Assembly: GCF_017939745.1 (NCBI RefSeq)
Contig: NZ_JAGKQQ010000001.1
Span: 6,711,299 to 6,775,298, forward strand
Length of the DNA stretch: 64,000 nt
Direction: 5' to 3'
Source: Gemmata palustris
GTDB taxonomy: Bacteria > Planctomycetota > Planctomycetia > Gemmatales > Gemmataceae
Each line of letters opens with the position of its first letter. Position 1 is the stretch's first letter. Both the position numbers and the translations under genes were made by a program. The notes under the pieces were generated by a model. The model saw only the letters and a program-made list of their open reading frames with translations, searched no databases and was not told the origin of the DNA. Positions 34,142 through 42,107 of the stretch are shown piece after piece.

Positions 34142-35125
34142 ATGATGCGTTTCTCTCGCCTGGGTTTGGCGGCCGTTTTCGCCGCGACTCTGGCCGCCCC
34201 GGTTGCCCGCGCCGCCGAACCGGACAAGCTCCTCCCGGCCGAAGCGGACACCGTCGCCTACATCAATTTCAAGCAGATCCTCGAATCCGATATCGTTAAG
34301 AAATACGCTCTCGACCAGATCAAGCAGGCCCTTGCCGGCCAGGACGCCAAGAAGTTCCTGGAAGACATGGGCCTGGACCCGATGAAGGACGTCGACAAGG
34401 TGTGGCTCGGGATGTCCGGTTCGACCCCGGACGACACCAAGGCGCTCGTGATCGTTCACGGCACCTTCGATCCCGACAAGCTGTTCAAGGCCGCCGAAGC
34501 CGTCACCAAGAAGGACGGCGACAAGTTCAGCATGGTGAAGGACGGCACCGCCACGATGTTCAAGTACCAACCGGACCAGGGCAACCCGGTCTACGGTACC
34601 GTGGTGAACGACACCACCGTCATCGCCGGCACGGACAAGAAGCTCATCGCCACCGCGCTGAAGCAGTCCGAGGACAAGAAGAAGGCCCCGATCAAGGCCG
34701 AACTCACGGACCTCATCAAGCAACTGGATGAGAAGGCGTCGCTGTTCGCCACGTCGCTGGTGAAGGGTAAGTTCGACGCCGTGAAGTTCCCACCGCAGTC
34801 GCCGATCGACCTGTCCGGGATCGAGAAGTCGCTCCCGAAGACCAACACACTCAGCCTCGTCATCCGGGTCACCGCGGACATCAACCTGGAAGTCACCTTC
34901 GGGATGAAGGACGAGGATTCGGCCGCCGACATGGGTGACGCGGTCGCGAAGCTCGTCAAGGACATCGGCGGGTTCGTCCCGGCGCTGGTCGCGTTCGAGC
35001 CGAAGGCCAAGCCGCTCGGCGAGATCCTCAAAACGGTCAAGTCCGATGTGAAGAAGACCAGCGTTACCCTCTCCGGGAAAGTGGTCGGTGACATCATCGG
35101 TAAGCTGATTACGCCGGAAGGCTAA
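34142..35125 (+). CDS. Secreted hypothetical protein
   Basis: A 327-residue exported protein that I cannot assign to a named family. A GGAAAGGATC ribosome binding site precedes two ATG codons, and the signal peptide (MMRFSRLGLAAVFAATLAAPVARA) is clear. The mature protein is lysine- and aspartate-rich with regular alpha/beta character. It begins with LLPAEADTVAYINFKQIL, a pattern seen in secreted planctomycete proteins that start 'P-ADT-xYxxxNxxQ'. Repeated DKLFKAAEAVTKKDG-like helices follow. There are no cysteines and no catalytic motif. The gene has its own terminator. Confidence 0.78.
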   Translation: MMRFSRLGLAAVFAATLAAPVARAAEPDKLLPAEADTVAYINFKQILESDIVKKYALDQIKQALAGQDAKKFLEDMGLDPMKDVDKVWLGMSGSTPDDTKALVIVHGTFDPDKLFKAAEAVTKKDGDKFSMVKDGTATMFKYQPDQGNPVYGTVVNDTTVIAGTDKKLIATALKQSEDKKKAPIKAELTDLIKQLDEKASLFATSLVKGKFDAVKFPPQSPIDLSGIEKSLPKTNTLSLVIRVTADINLEVTFGMKDEDSAADMGDAVAKLVKDIGGFVPALVAFEPKAKPLGEILKTVKSDVKKTSVTLSGKVVGDIIGKLITPEG

Positions 35126-35149
35126 GTCGATCGAACTGCAAACACAGCG

Positions 35150-35185
35150 ACACGGGCGGCCTTTGGCCGCCCGTGTTTGTTTTTC
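35150..35185 (+). terminator. Intrinsic terminator
   Basis: A perfect 12-bp stem (ACACGGGCGGCC with its complement), a TTT loop and a TTGTTTTT run 24 bases after the secreted hypothetical gene form a strong Rho-independent terminator. Confidence 0.9.
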
Positions 35186-35199
35186 GCGTCGAGTGAGCC

Positions 35200-35340
35200 G
35201 CGACCGGTGGTGTCTTGAGTGTGGTCCGCTCGCTCCGCGAGCGGTTGGACCCACGAGCGCAATCGAGTACGCACTAACTCGGGTGGGGCGAAGCCCCGCT
35301 CGCGGAGCGAGCGGACCACACTCAAGACACCACCGGTCGC
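35200..35340. repeat. Perfect 45-bp inverted repeat with 51-base core
   Basis: The left arm (35200-35244) starts GCGACCGGTGGTGTCTTGAG and the right arm (35296-35340) is its perfect complement over all 45 bases. The arm also contains a small internal hairpin (CTCGCTCCGCGAG). It lies between two convergent genes, just beyond a terminator. No transposase, coding frame or clear target-site duplication is seen. It resembles a miniature inverted-repeat element. Confidence 0.9.
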
Positions 35341-35349
35341 TGTCGGGGT

Positions 35350-35799
35350 TCACACTTCGGGAATTTCGATGTCGTCGAGCGGATCGTTCTTTTCCGGGCT
35401 GTCGGCGGCTCGTTTGCTTTGATTCGACTTGATGAGCGCGGAGACTTCGTCCCAGTTCACCGCGGCGAAAATCTCGTCCAGGTGCTTCACCACGCCCAGT
35501 AAGCTCGCGGAGGCCATCTCGAAGTTGGTGTGCGGGGAGAATTCTTTGAAGTGATCGCGGAAGTGCTCCGCGACGCGGCGGAGTTTGGGCAACTTCCCCT
35601 TTAACCGACGAAGGAAGTCGCCGAAATCGCCCCGCTGGAGCGCCGGCTCGACGGCTCGAATGCTGTCGTAGAGAGTTCGCGGGACGTCGAGCATGTCCTC
35701 GTTGTCCTGGATCTCGTCCGCGTGCTTGAGGAACGTGCGGATCATCCAGGCGTGCGCGAGGACCGTGTTCAGCCGGGCGACGGCTTCTTCGGGACTCAT
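35350..35799 (-). CDS. Hypothetical helical protein
   Basis: A 149-residue cytosolic protein of unknown function, apparently all-helical. Its stop is 10 bp from the 45-bp inverted repeat, and its ATG overlaps the stop of the upstream membrane protein gene by four bases (ATGA), so the pair is probably translationally coupled. The sequence starts with SPEEAVARLNTVLAHAWMIRTFLKHADE and has a charged C-terminus (SPEKNDPLDDIEIPEV). The spread of hydrophobic residues suits a four-helix bundle. I do not recognise the family. Confidence 0.75.
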   Translation of the reverse strand: MSPEEAVARLNTVLAHAWMIRTFLKHADEIQDNEDMLDVPRTLYDSIRAVEPALQRGDFGDFLRRLKGKLPKLRRVAEHFRDHFKEFSPHTNFEMASASLLGVVKHLDEIFAAVNWDEVSALIKSNQSKRAADSPEKNDPLDDIEIPEV

Positions 35800-36437
35800 G
35801 GTTGCGCCGGCGCGGGGTTGGGGCCATCGGTCGGGACCGCGGGCGCCGGGGTCGTCGGCTTCCCTTTCGAGGCTTCGGCTTCTTCCTTCGACATCAGTAC
35901 CAAGAACGTACCGACCGCGACGAGCACGATCCCGGCCCACAGTTTCCAGCCCGGCATATCGAAGTGGAAGTTGCTCCACTCGCCGGTCTTCGCGTTCGGG
36001 TGCCACACGGAGCTGAGCACCGTGTTGATGAGCGGGGCGAGGCAGAAGATGAGTGGTGCGATGTACATGCGGTACGTCGCGGGGTTCACGCCCTCGATCT
36101 TCGCCTGATCGACCGCCGCTTTGCTGGCGAAAATCACGCAGATCGCGCCGACCGCACCGGCCACGCCCGCGAGCCCGCTGAACACGAGCCCCACCGCGCG
36201 CCAGCTCGCTTGGGCGTCGTCGCGGGTCGCCATGAGTACGACCGGGATGACCACGGCCATCACCATGTACGCCACGCCGACCGACAGAATGGACGCCAGC
36301 CGCCCGCCGACGCCGATCGCGTTCCCCTGCGCGTTGAGCGGGCTGAGCATCTGCCCACCGAAGAAGATGATGGGCACGTAGGTGCCCCACGCCAACCCAG
36401 CGAGAATGACGTAGCCCCACCACGGGATGCTGTTCAT
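35796..36437 (-). CDS. Multi-pass membrane protein of unknown function
   Basis: A 213-residue integral membrane protein with about five or six helices: residues 6-27 (WWGYVILAGLAWGTYVPIIFF), 47-70, 83-107 (AVGLVFSGLAGVAGAVGAICVIF), a segment near 125-145 and one near 165-185 (WAGIVLVAVGTFLVLM). The layout faintly recalls half of an EamA-type transporter, but the family motif is not clear. The C-terminal 30 residues are proline-rich. It begins right after a palindromic repeat and is coupled to the downstream 149-residue protein by an ATGA overlap. Confidence 0.72.
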   Translation of the reverse strand: MNSIPWWGYVILAGLAWGTYVPIIFFGGQMLSPLNAQGNAIGVGGRLASILSVGVAYMVMAVVIPVVLMATRDDAQASWRAVGLVFSGLAGVAGAVGAICVIFASKAAVDQAKIEGVNPATYRMYIAPLIFCLAPLINTVLSSVWHPNAKTGEWSNFHFDMPGWKLWAGIVLVAVGTFLVLMSKEEAEASKGKPTTPAPAVPTDGPNPAPAQP

Positions 36438-36453
36438 CGATATTCCAGGAAAT

Positions 36454-36530
36454 GGAACGCGGGGCGCGGAATGCGGAGTTCGGAACGAAGACCGAGTCTC
36501 CGTTCCGCGATCCGAACTCCGCGCCCCGCG
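36454..36530. repeat. Palindromic repeat between a membrane protein gene and tRNA-Glu
   Basis: GGAACGCGGGGCGCGGA at 36454-36470, followed by ATGCGGAGTTCGGAACGAAG, is related to the complement of GTTCCGCGATCCGAACTCCG and CGCCCCGCG at 36502-36530. Arms pair imperfectly. The GGAACGCGG, GCGCGGA and CGGAACGAAGAC blocks are shared with the repeat inside glnE at 32081-32196. Confidence 0.65.
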
Positions 36531-36540
36531 CTGGAAAGAG

Positions 36541-36613
36541 TGACCCTATGGGGATTCGAACCCCAGTTCCTGCCTTGAAAGGGCAGTGTCCTAGGCCACT
36601 AGACGATAGGGCC
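36541..36613 (-). tRNA. tRNA-Glu (anticodon TTC)
   Basis: A 73-nt cloverleaf on the minus strand. The acceptor stem is GGCCCTA with TAGGGTC (one G-T pair) and discriminator A. The D arm is GTCTAGTGGCCTAGGAC. The anticodon arm is CTGCC-CTTTCAA-GGCAG with TTC at the centre. The T arm is CTGGGGTTCGAATCCCCAT. The CCA end is not encoded (the next bases are CTC). Confidence 0.97.
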
Positions 36614-36886
36614 ACGTCTGGAAGTCGGCGCCGCCGAGGACACACCATTTTTAGGAGCGGCACGGGCGAGCGGCAACGTGCGTGCGCCGGTATCGGGGCG
36701 ATCGGGGGCCGAAAAAGACAAGAACCAACTGCCCCCGTTCCGGTTTTCCGACGCCCGGCGCGTTCGCTCGGGGCGTAAGGGCACGACTTTGCTGTGGTAC
36801 AATCTCCCGTGTGGACGAGTAGAATGGTTCACGAACCGCTCGCAGGTATCGGACCATCTAACCCATATCTCCCGAGGACTCTCAAA

Positions 36887-37216
36887 ATGGCCAGCCCTAA
36901 CGTTGTTGAACTGACCGAAGGAAACTGGAGCGAGTACGTCACCAGCGGCACGCTGATCGTTGCCGACTTCTGGGCGCCGTGGTGCGGCCCGTGCCGCCGA
37001 CTCGCTTCCACCATCGACGCCGTTGCCGACCAGTTCGCCGGCAAGGTGAAGGTGGGCAAACTGAACGTGGACGAGAACCCCAATCTCGCCGTCAAGTACG
37101 ACGTGATGACGATCCCCCGCATCCTGTTCTTCAAGGGTAGCGACACCCCCGTTCACACGGAGAGCGGCGTCCTGTCCCCCGACGAGCTGTCGAAGCTGAT
37201 TAACCAGTACGCCTAA
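36887..37216 (+). CDS. trxA: Thioredoxin
   Basis: A 109-residue cytosolic thioredoxin, the normal length. The redox site is WAPWCGPCRR with Cys33 and Cys36. The conserved Asp before it (VADFWAP) and the cis-Pro loop (MTIPRILFF) are present. The ATG at 36887 lies after GAGGAC and starts with the usual short lead before VVELTEGNW. The open frame 31 codons upstream has no support. It reduces protein disulfides with electrons from thioredoxin reductase, which is not in the window. A long hairpin follows the gene. Confidence 0.95.
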   Translation: MASPNVVELTEGNWSEYVTSGTLIVADFWAPWCGPCRRLASTIDAVADQFAGKVKVGKLNVDENPNLAVKYDVMTIPRILFFKGSDTPVHTESGVLSPDELSKLINQYA

Positions 37217-37242
37217 TTTTTCGAGCCGCGTCCGACGGGAAC

Positions 37243-37317
37243 GGGTTGAAGGGCGAAGCGGTGATCGAGCGCACGGAGCGACTCGGCCACCGCTTTGCTC
37301 GCTTCGCCCTTCAGCCC
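37243..37317. terminator. Long hairpin after the thioredoxin gene
   Basis: GGGTTGAAGGGCGAAGCG (37243-37260) pairs with CGCTTCGCCCTTCAGCCC (37300-37317) at 17 of 18 positions. The loop is 39 bases. It lies 26 bases after the thioredoxin stop. There is no U-tract, so termination would be weak. Confidence 0.5.
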
Positions 37318-37392
37318 ATCTCTTCATGAAGATCGCCCCCCCCGCGCGCCGATAAAGTTTGCGGGTTCTTCCGTCGGAGCGGGGCGCGAACA

Positions 37393-38715
37393 ATGGCAAA
37401 CATTAACGACGAGCGGGTTCGACTTGCGTTGGACCGGGCGGAGGCGGACCGCTTGTTGGCGGAAGCCCGTGCCGCGCAACGCACCGCGAACCGCGAACGG
37501 AGCCGCGCCCGCAAGCTTGCCGCGCGCCTGGCCCGGCGCGTCCAGCACACACTCGATACCGCCCGCGCGCAACTGGAAACCGATCGCCAGGCGCTCGAGG
37601 CCCGGGTCGCGCGCTTCAACGAAACACAATCGGTGTTCAACGGCACGATCGCGGCCGACCGCGACCGGGTGCGCGACGCCTGGGCCGATCTCGCCGCCCG
37701 CCAGAAGCGCTCCATAGAAGAATGGGACGAAGCGAGCCGGTTCCAGGCGGAACAGGCCACAGCGCTCGACGCCCGGGCCGCAGCGCTCGATGCCCGCGAG
37801 CGGGGCGAAACCGAAGCGAAAATCAAGCTCCAGTGCGAAGTTACGGTGCTGCGCGAGGAAGCCGCCGCGCTCGAAATGCGCGTGCGCAACGCGCGCCAGG
37901 CGGTGGACGAACTCGAGCACCAGCGCGAACAACTGCGGGCCGACACCCTCGCGCTGGTCGCGGCGGAAGCGGAACCGCCGGCCGAACTCCAAGTCGCACT
38001 CGACCGCTCCACCGACCGCGACCTGACGCAGTGGGCCAACGAGCTCGCGAAGAAGGAAGAGCGGTTGAACGTGGAGCGGGCCACGGTCACGGGGCTGTTC
38101 GCGAGCCTGGCGCGCGACAAGGCCGGGATGGGGGACCAGCGCCGGGTGCTCGCGGAGCAGTTCGCGCAACTCGCCGCGGCCCGCGCCGGGTGGCAGGCCG
38201 CCGAGCGCGAGACCGTTCTGGAAATGGAGCAACTCGCGCACACGCTCCGGCAGCGCGAGGCCGAACTCAACGCCCGCGACCAGCGCATCAGCCGCGCGGA
38301 CGGTCGGCGGCGCGAGGACGCCTACGATTTGTGGCAGTTCCGGTTGCGGCTCGAAGCGTGGCAGTCGAAGCTCGTCGCGTTCGAGATGCGCTGGCACACG
38401 GAGCGCGAGCAGCTCGAAGCGGATCTCGTCCGGCGCGAAGAGACCCTGATCGCACGGGAGGCGGGCGCCGGCGGTGATTCGGACACGATTCCCCCGGTAA
38501 TCCCGTTCGCGCTCGCGATTTACGACGGCCCGCCGACCCGAGCGGTGCCGGAGGAACTGACCGCGCTCCGCGACGAGGTCGAGCGCATGGCCAGCCTGCT
38601 CCTCGAAGCGGACCTGCCGGAACCGCCCGAACCGCACGAGAGCGAGTTACCGTGGGCCGCCCCCGACGAGAACAACGCCGAAGTGTTCCCGTATGACCGC
38701 TCCCGCGCGGCCTAG
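37393..38715 (+). CDS. Coiled-coil protein of unknown function
   Basis: A 440-residue protein that is almost entirely coiled coil from residue 10 to about 360, rich in Ala, Arg, Glu and Leu with heptad-like spacing (for example LARRVQHTLDTARAQLETDR). There is no signal peptide or membrane segment, so it should be cytosolic. A flexible acidic C-terminus follows (SDTIPPVIPFALAIYDG, LPEPPEPHESELPWAAPDEN). No catalytic motif is seen. It could be a scaffold or filament-like protein. The start is the first ATG of the frame. Confidence 0.75.
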   Translation: MANINDERVRLALDRAEADRLLAEARAAQRTANRERSRARKLAARLARRVQHTLDTARAQLETDRQALEARVARFNETQSVFNGTIAADRDRVRDAWADLAARQKRSIEEWDEASRFQAEQATALDARAAALDARERGETEAKIKLQCEVTVLREEAAALEMRVRNARQAVDELEHQREQLRADTLALVAAEAEPPAELQVALDRSTDRDLTQWANELAKKEERLNVERATVTGLFASLARDKAGMGDQRRVLAEQFAQLAAARAGWQAAERETVLEMEQLAHTLRQREAELNARDQRISRADGRRREDAYDLWQFRLRLEAWQSKLVAFEMRWHTEREQLEADLVRREETLIAREAGAGGDSDTIPPVIPFALAIYDGPPTRAVPEELTALRDEVERMASLLLEADLPEPPEPHESELPWAAPDENNAEVFPYDRSRAA

Positions 38716-38874
38716 TCAGCAACCGAACGAGCAAAGGGGCGGGGCTTCCCGTGCGTTGAACCGTGACGACAAACGGGAGCGCCGCCCACTCCCTTGCAGT
38801 CGCGGCTCGCTACAAGGAAACGCGACGAATCGAGCGCCGCTCGCACTTAAATGGTTGCGGGGCACAAGTGGCGT

Positions 38875-39789
38875 CTACGTCTTCAGCGTGCCGGTGATTT
38901 CGCGCACGCGGCTCGCCCCGAGTGATTCGATCGCACTCGGGAGGGCGTCCACGATCTTGACACTCGCGGTCGGGTCGTAGAAGTTCGCGGTGCCGATCTG
39001 GACCGCGGTCGCCCCGACCACGAGAAAGTCCATCACATCGTTAAGGGTCGCGATCCCGCCCACTGCGATCACCGGAATCGCCTTCAATTGTGCGATTCGC
39101 CACACCGCGCGCAGGGCTAACGGTTTGATCGCGGGGCCGCTCAGTCCGCCCGTGATGTTACCGAGGATCGGCGCCCGTTTCCGCCAATCGACTGCCATGC
39201 CCACAAAGGTGTTGACCGCGCTCACCGCGTCCGCGCCGCCGTCGGCTGCGGCCTTTGCGATGACGGTGATGTCGGTCACGTTCGGCGTGAGCTTCGCGAT
39301 GAGTGGCAGGTCCGGGCACACGTCCCGGCACCGGCGGACGATATCTTTCGTCAGCTTGGGATCGATGGCGAAATCCGTCCCGCCGCTCACGTTGGGACAC
39401 GACAGGTTCAGTTCCAGCGCGCTCAATCCTTCGCGCGACTGATGCACGCGCGCCGCCATCGCGACGAACTCTTCCTCGCTCTTCCCCGCGATGTTGCCGA
39501 CGATCGCCGTCGGGAGCGTGCGGAGGTAAGGGAGGTGGTGCGTGAGGAAGTGTTCGAGGCCGTCGTTATCCAAACCGATCGCGTTCAGCATGCCGGACGC
39601 GGTCTCCACCGTGCGCGGCGGGCGATTACCGGCGCGGGGCGCGTGCGTCACGGTTTTGGGAACGACCCCGCCGAGCTTCGCGAAATCGACGAACGGCGCC
39701 ATTTCCTTCGCGTAGCCGAACGTGCCGCTCGCCACGAGGACCGGGTTGCGGAGCTGGAGCCGCCCGAGCGTGCAGGACAGGTCAATCAT
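38875..39789 (-). CDS. pyrD: Dihydroorotate dehydrogenase, class 1B type
   Basis: A 304-residue FMN enzyme that oxidises dihydroorotate to orotate in pyrimidine synthesis. The N-terminus (LGRLQLRNPVLVASGTFG), NAIGLDNDG, the catalytic Cys in ELNLSCPNV (Cys131), and the FMN phosphate loop VGGIATLNDVMDFLVVGATAVQIGTANF are all present. A Cys base is typical of class 1 enzymes; class 1B pairs with PyrK, which is not encoded here. The ATG at 39789 is preferred to an upstream ATG ten codons earlier since it gives the usual MIDLSCTLG start. Confidence 0.95.
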   Translation of the reverse strand: MIDLSCTLGRLQLRNPVLVASGTFGYAKEMAPFVDFAKLGGVVPKTVTHAPRAGNRPPRTVETASGMLNAIGLDNDGLEHFLTHHLPYLRTLPTAIVGNIAGKSEEEFVAMAARVHQSREGLSALELNLSCPNVSGGTDFAIDPKLTKDIVRRCRDVCPDLPLIAKLTPNVTDITVIAKAAADGGADAVSAVNTFVGMAVDWRKRAPILGNITGGLSGPAIKPLALRAVWRIAQLKAIPVIAVGGIATLNDVMDFLVVGATAVQIGTANFYDPTASVKIVDALPSAIESLGASRVREITGTLKT

Positions 39790-39923
39790 TAACGACGGTC
39801 TCCCGGTTCGGCCCCACAAACGACTTCCGGCATTTTATTAGTTTGTTGCGCGTAACTCTGTCCGCACGGCAGTGTTTACGAGACTACGGATCACATTTTC
39901 GGTTCCAATCCCAAGAGGTGCCC

Positions 39924-40289
39924 ATGTCTCGCAAGCTGCTCGCAGCCGGGCTGTTCGCACTGGCCTGCACAATTACGCTGTACGCTCACACCGTTACCGC
40001 GGGTGAAGAGGCCCCGGCCCCGCGCGCCGCCGGCGAGGGGGAGGGCGATAAGAAGGGCGAAGGCAAGGGCGGCCCCGGTGGAAAGTTCGGTAAGGGCGGC
40101 TTCGATAAGAGCAAGATCGACCCCGAAAAGCTGAAGGCCCTCAAGGAGAAGTTCGGCAAAGGCGGGTTCGACAAGAGCAAGATCGACCCGGAGAAACTCA
40201 AGGAATTCAAGGACAAGTTCGGCAAAAATGGGAAGGGCGGCTTCGGGAAGGGCAAGAAAGACAAGGACAAAGAGAGCGGCGAAGAGTGA
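39924..40289 (+). CDS. Small secreted Lys/Gly-rich repeat protein
   Basis: A 121-residue exported protein. The ATG at 39924 follows GAGG and gives a signal peptide (MSRKLLAAGLFALACTITLYAHTVTAG). The mature 94 residues are low-complexity and strongly basic-acidic with tandem repeats: FGKGGFDKSKIDPEKLKALK and FGKGGFDKSKIDPEKLKEFK, and a shorter third (FGKNGKGGFGKG). This suits an extracellular or matrix-interacting peptide, possibly metal- or polyanion-binding. I do not recognise the family. A composite inverted-repeat element follows directly. Confidence 0.72.
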   Translation: MSRKLLAAGLFALACTITLYAHTVTAGEEAPAPRAAGEGEGDKKGEGKGGPGGKFGKGGFDKSKIDPEKLKALKEKFGKGGFDKSKIDPEKLKEFKDKFGKNGKGGFGKGKKDKDKESGEE

Positions 40290-40352
40290 GAGGCGCCGGG
40301 CACAGTCTTGGCGCACACATTTCAATTGCTTTGGTGTGCGGTTGCAACAAGG

Positions 40353-40515
40353 GGCGAACGGCCGGCGTGAGCCGGCTGGTGGAACTGGCTCGGGCTACAC
40401 TTGGGAGCTTTCACCAGCGAACGGGTCGAGTTCGGGCGGGAGCGCCTTTCAGGGTGGAACTGGCTCGGGCTACACTTGGGAGCTTTCACCAGCCGGCTCA
40501 CGCCGGCCGTTCGCC
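40353..40515. repeat. Composite repeat: 29-bp inverted repeats enclosing two 41-bp direct repeats
   Basis: The outer arms (40353-40381 and 40487-40515) are perfect 29-bp complements beginning GGCGAACGGCCGGCGTGAGC. Inside, a 41-base unit (GGTGGAACTGGCTCGGGCTA onward) occurs twice without a mismatch, at 40378-40418 and 40453-40493. It ends 10 bases before the queC stop. The arms belong to the GGCGAACGG palindrome family also seen at 49753-49841 and 63486-63582. Confidence 0.92.
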
Positions 40516-40524
40516 GGAAGCTCC

Positions 40525-41205
40525 TCACTGGTACTGCGTCGGGTCCGGTTGACCGGCTTCGGCGAAGCCCTTCTTGCGCAGCGAGCACGAGTCGCACCGG
40601 CCGCACGCCCGGCCCGTCGCGTCGGGATCGTAGCAACTCAACGTCTGCGCGTAATCCACACCAAGTTTGGTCCCTTCGCGAATGATCTCCGCTTTCGTCA
40701 TCTTGAGCAGCGGCGAGTGAACGCGGAACTTCCCCGTGCCCTCGGTACCGGCTTTCGTCGCGAGGTTCGCGAGGCCCTCGAACGCGCTCAGGAACTCGGG
40801 CCGGCAGTCGGGGTAACCACTGTAATCCAGGACGTTAGCGCCGATGAAGATGTCGAACGCGCCGACCACTTCCGCCAACCCGAGCGCCAAACCGAGTAAG
40901 ATCGTGTTGCGCGCCGGGACATACGTCACCGGAACGCCGTGGGTCATATCGTCCGCGGAGCGGTCCTTCGGCACCGCGATGTCCGCCGTGAGCGCGGACC
41001 CGCCGATTTGCCGGAGGTCGAGCTTCACGACGCGGTGATCGACCGCACCGAGCGCGGTAGCCACGGTCGCGGCGCGCACGAGTTCGACGCGGTGCCGCTG
41101 CCCGTAATCGACGGCCAGCGTGTAACACTCAAAGCCCTGGTTCCGCGCGACCGCGAGCGCCGTGGTGCTGTCCAATCCGCCGCTGAGAAGCACGACCGCT
41201 TTCAC
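40525..41205 (-). CDS. queC: 7-cyano-7-deazaguanine synthase
   Basis: A 226-residue enzyme that makes preQ0 from carboxy-deazaguanine and ammonia with ATP. The PP-loop SGGLDS is at residues 8-13. Further motifs are [41 protein letters not shown] and the C-terminal zinc site ([18 protein letters not shown]) with four cysteines. I choose the GTG at 41205, which has GGGAG eight bases upstream; another GTG three codons earlier is possible. It is divergent from queF, so queuosine or deazaguanine synthesis is clustered here. QueD and QueE are not in the window. Confidence 0.95.
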   Translation of the reverse strand: MKAVVLLSGGLDSTTALAVARNQGFECYTLAVDYGQRHRVELVRAATVATALGAVDHRVVKLDLRQIGGSALTADIAVPKDRSADDMTHGVPVTYVPARNTILLGLALGLAEVVGAFDIFIGANVLDYSGYPDCRPEFLSAFEGLANLATKAGTEGTGKFRVHSPLLKMTKAEIIREGTKLGVDYAQTLSCYDPDATGRACGRCDSCSLRKKGFAEAGQPDPTQYQ

Positions 41206-41344
41206 AACACGCACTCCCGATCGAGTTGGTAATCGCCCGCCCGCGGTTCTTCTGGAAGCGCGGGCGCTGACGTTGCGACGAAACGAGGTGGAACCGCCCG
41301 CGCGCTTCATCTATCAAGATAGGTACCCTACGAGACGCACCACA

Positions 41345-41722
41345 ATGGAACTGACCGAAACCCCGGCCATCGAGCAGTTGGAAACGTTCCCGAACCCGCG
41401 CCCGGGGCGGGAGTTTGCGATCGAGATCGTATGCCCGGAGTTCACGAGCGTGTGCCCGAAGACCGGCCAGCCGGACTTCGGCACGATCACGTTCACGTAC
41501 ACGCCGGGTGAAACGTGCGTCGAGTTGAAGTCGCTGAAGCTTTACCTGCAGCGGTTCCGCAATCAGGGGATCTTCTACGAACAGGTGACGAACCGGCTGC
41601 TCGATGATTTCGTGGCCGCGTGTAAGCCGGTGCGGTGCAAAGTGGTGTCGGTGTGGACGCCGCGTGGCGGCATCAGCACGACCGTGACGTGCGTGCATGA
41701 AGCGAACGAGCAGCCGGTGTGA
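41345..41722 (+). CDS. queF: NADPH-dependent 7-cyano-7-deazaguanine reductase, short type
   Basis: A 125-residue QueF that reduces the nitrile of preQ0 to the amine preQ1 in queuosine synthesis. The catalytic Cys37 lies in [15 protein letters not shown], and Asp44 follows. The QueF motif [16 protein letters not shown] is present. Length matches the short YkvM/type I group. It is divergent from queC with 139 bp between starts, probably sharing a promoter region. I saw no riboswitch-like structure there. Confidence 0.95.
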   Translation: MELTETPAIEQLETFPNPRPGREFAIEIVCPEFTSVCPKTGQPDFGTITFTYTPGETCVELKSLKLYLQRFRNQGIFYEQVTNRLLDDFVAACKPVRCKVVSVWTPRGGISTTVTCVHEANEQPV

Positions 41723-41743
41723 TCGGCCTCTGACTGCGTGTCC

Positions 41744-41770
41744 CACCGGCCGGCTTACGCCGGCCGGGTG
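41744..41770. repeat. Half-copy of the GGCGAACGG palindromic family
   Basis: CACCGGCCGGCTTACGCCGG followed by CCGGGTG forms a hairpin and matches the right arm of the palindromic family. It lies 21 bases after the queF stop, between queF and the convergent BON-domain gene, and could act as a transcription end. Confidence 0.65.
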
Positions 41771-41779
41771 CCAAAAGCA

Positions 41780-42001
41780 TTAATCAACGATGATGGCGTT
41801 TTCGAGGCGGGCGTTCGGGAGGGCTTCGCGTGCGCCCTGTTGAGCGAGTTGCTTCACGTGGTACGAATTGGCCCGACCGCGAAGCACCACGCGCTCACCG
41901 CCCGTAGCGATTTCGACTTCGAGGTTCTGCACCCGGCGGCTCGTCCGATCGGCCACCCGCTGTGTAACAAGCTCAAGTAACGACATAGGGTTTGTGCTCA
42001 T
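41780..42001 (-). CDS. Small BON-domain protein
   Basis: A 73-residue protein that is almost only a BON domain (residues about 12-73): QNLEVEIATGGERVVLRGRA then YHVKQLAQQGAREALPNARLENAIIV. BON domains bind phospholipids or act as small structural modules. No signal peptide is visible, so it may be cytosolic, which is unusual for this domain. The ATG at 42001 has AGGGC upstream at short spacing, and a second ATG five codons later is an alternative start. The gene is convergent with queF. Confidence 0.78.
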   Translation of the reverse strand: MSTNPMSLLELVTQRVADRTSRRVQNLEVEIATGGERVVLRGRANSYHVKQLAQQGAREALPNARLENAIIVD

Positions 42002-42107
42002 CTGCCCTGATTACTTCCTCGCGTTGCCTAAAGGTCAAGCAAGAGTGCTTGATTCGTATTCTTAACAGGCCGCGCTAGAGGCGTATCTTTTAGGTTACGG
42101 AATTTAG

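Noticed and set aside
35200-35340. Insertion sequence with 45-bp ends
   Set aside because: The core is only 51 bases and no transposase is encoded; a miniature element is the best description.
36794-36886. N-terminal extension of thioredoxin by 31 codons
   Set aside because: No ribosome binding site, no homology of the extension to thioredoxin, and the ATG at 36887 gives the normal length.
40378-40493. CRISPR array suggested by two 41-base direct repeats
   Set aside because: Only two units, no further spacers, and no cas genes. The repeats sit inside a larger palindromic element.
41206-41344. preQ1 riboswitch between queC and queF
   Set aside because: No preQ1-type aptamer with A-rich tail or H-type pseudoknot is recognisable in the 139 bases between the genes.
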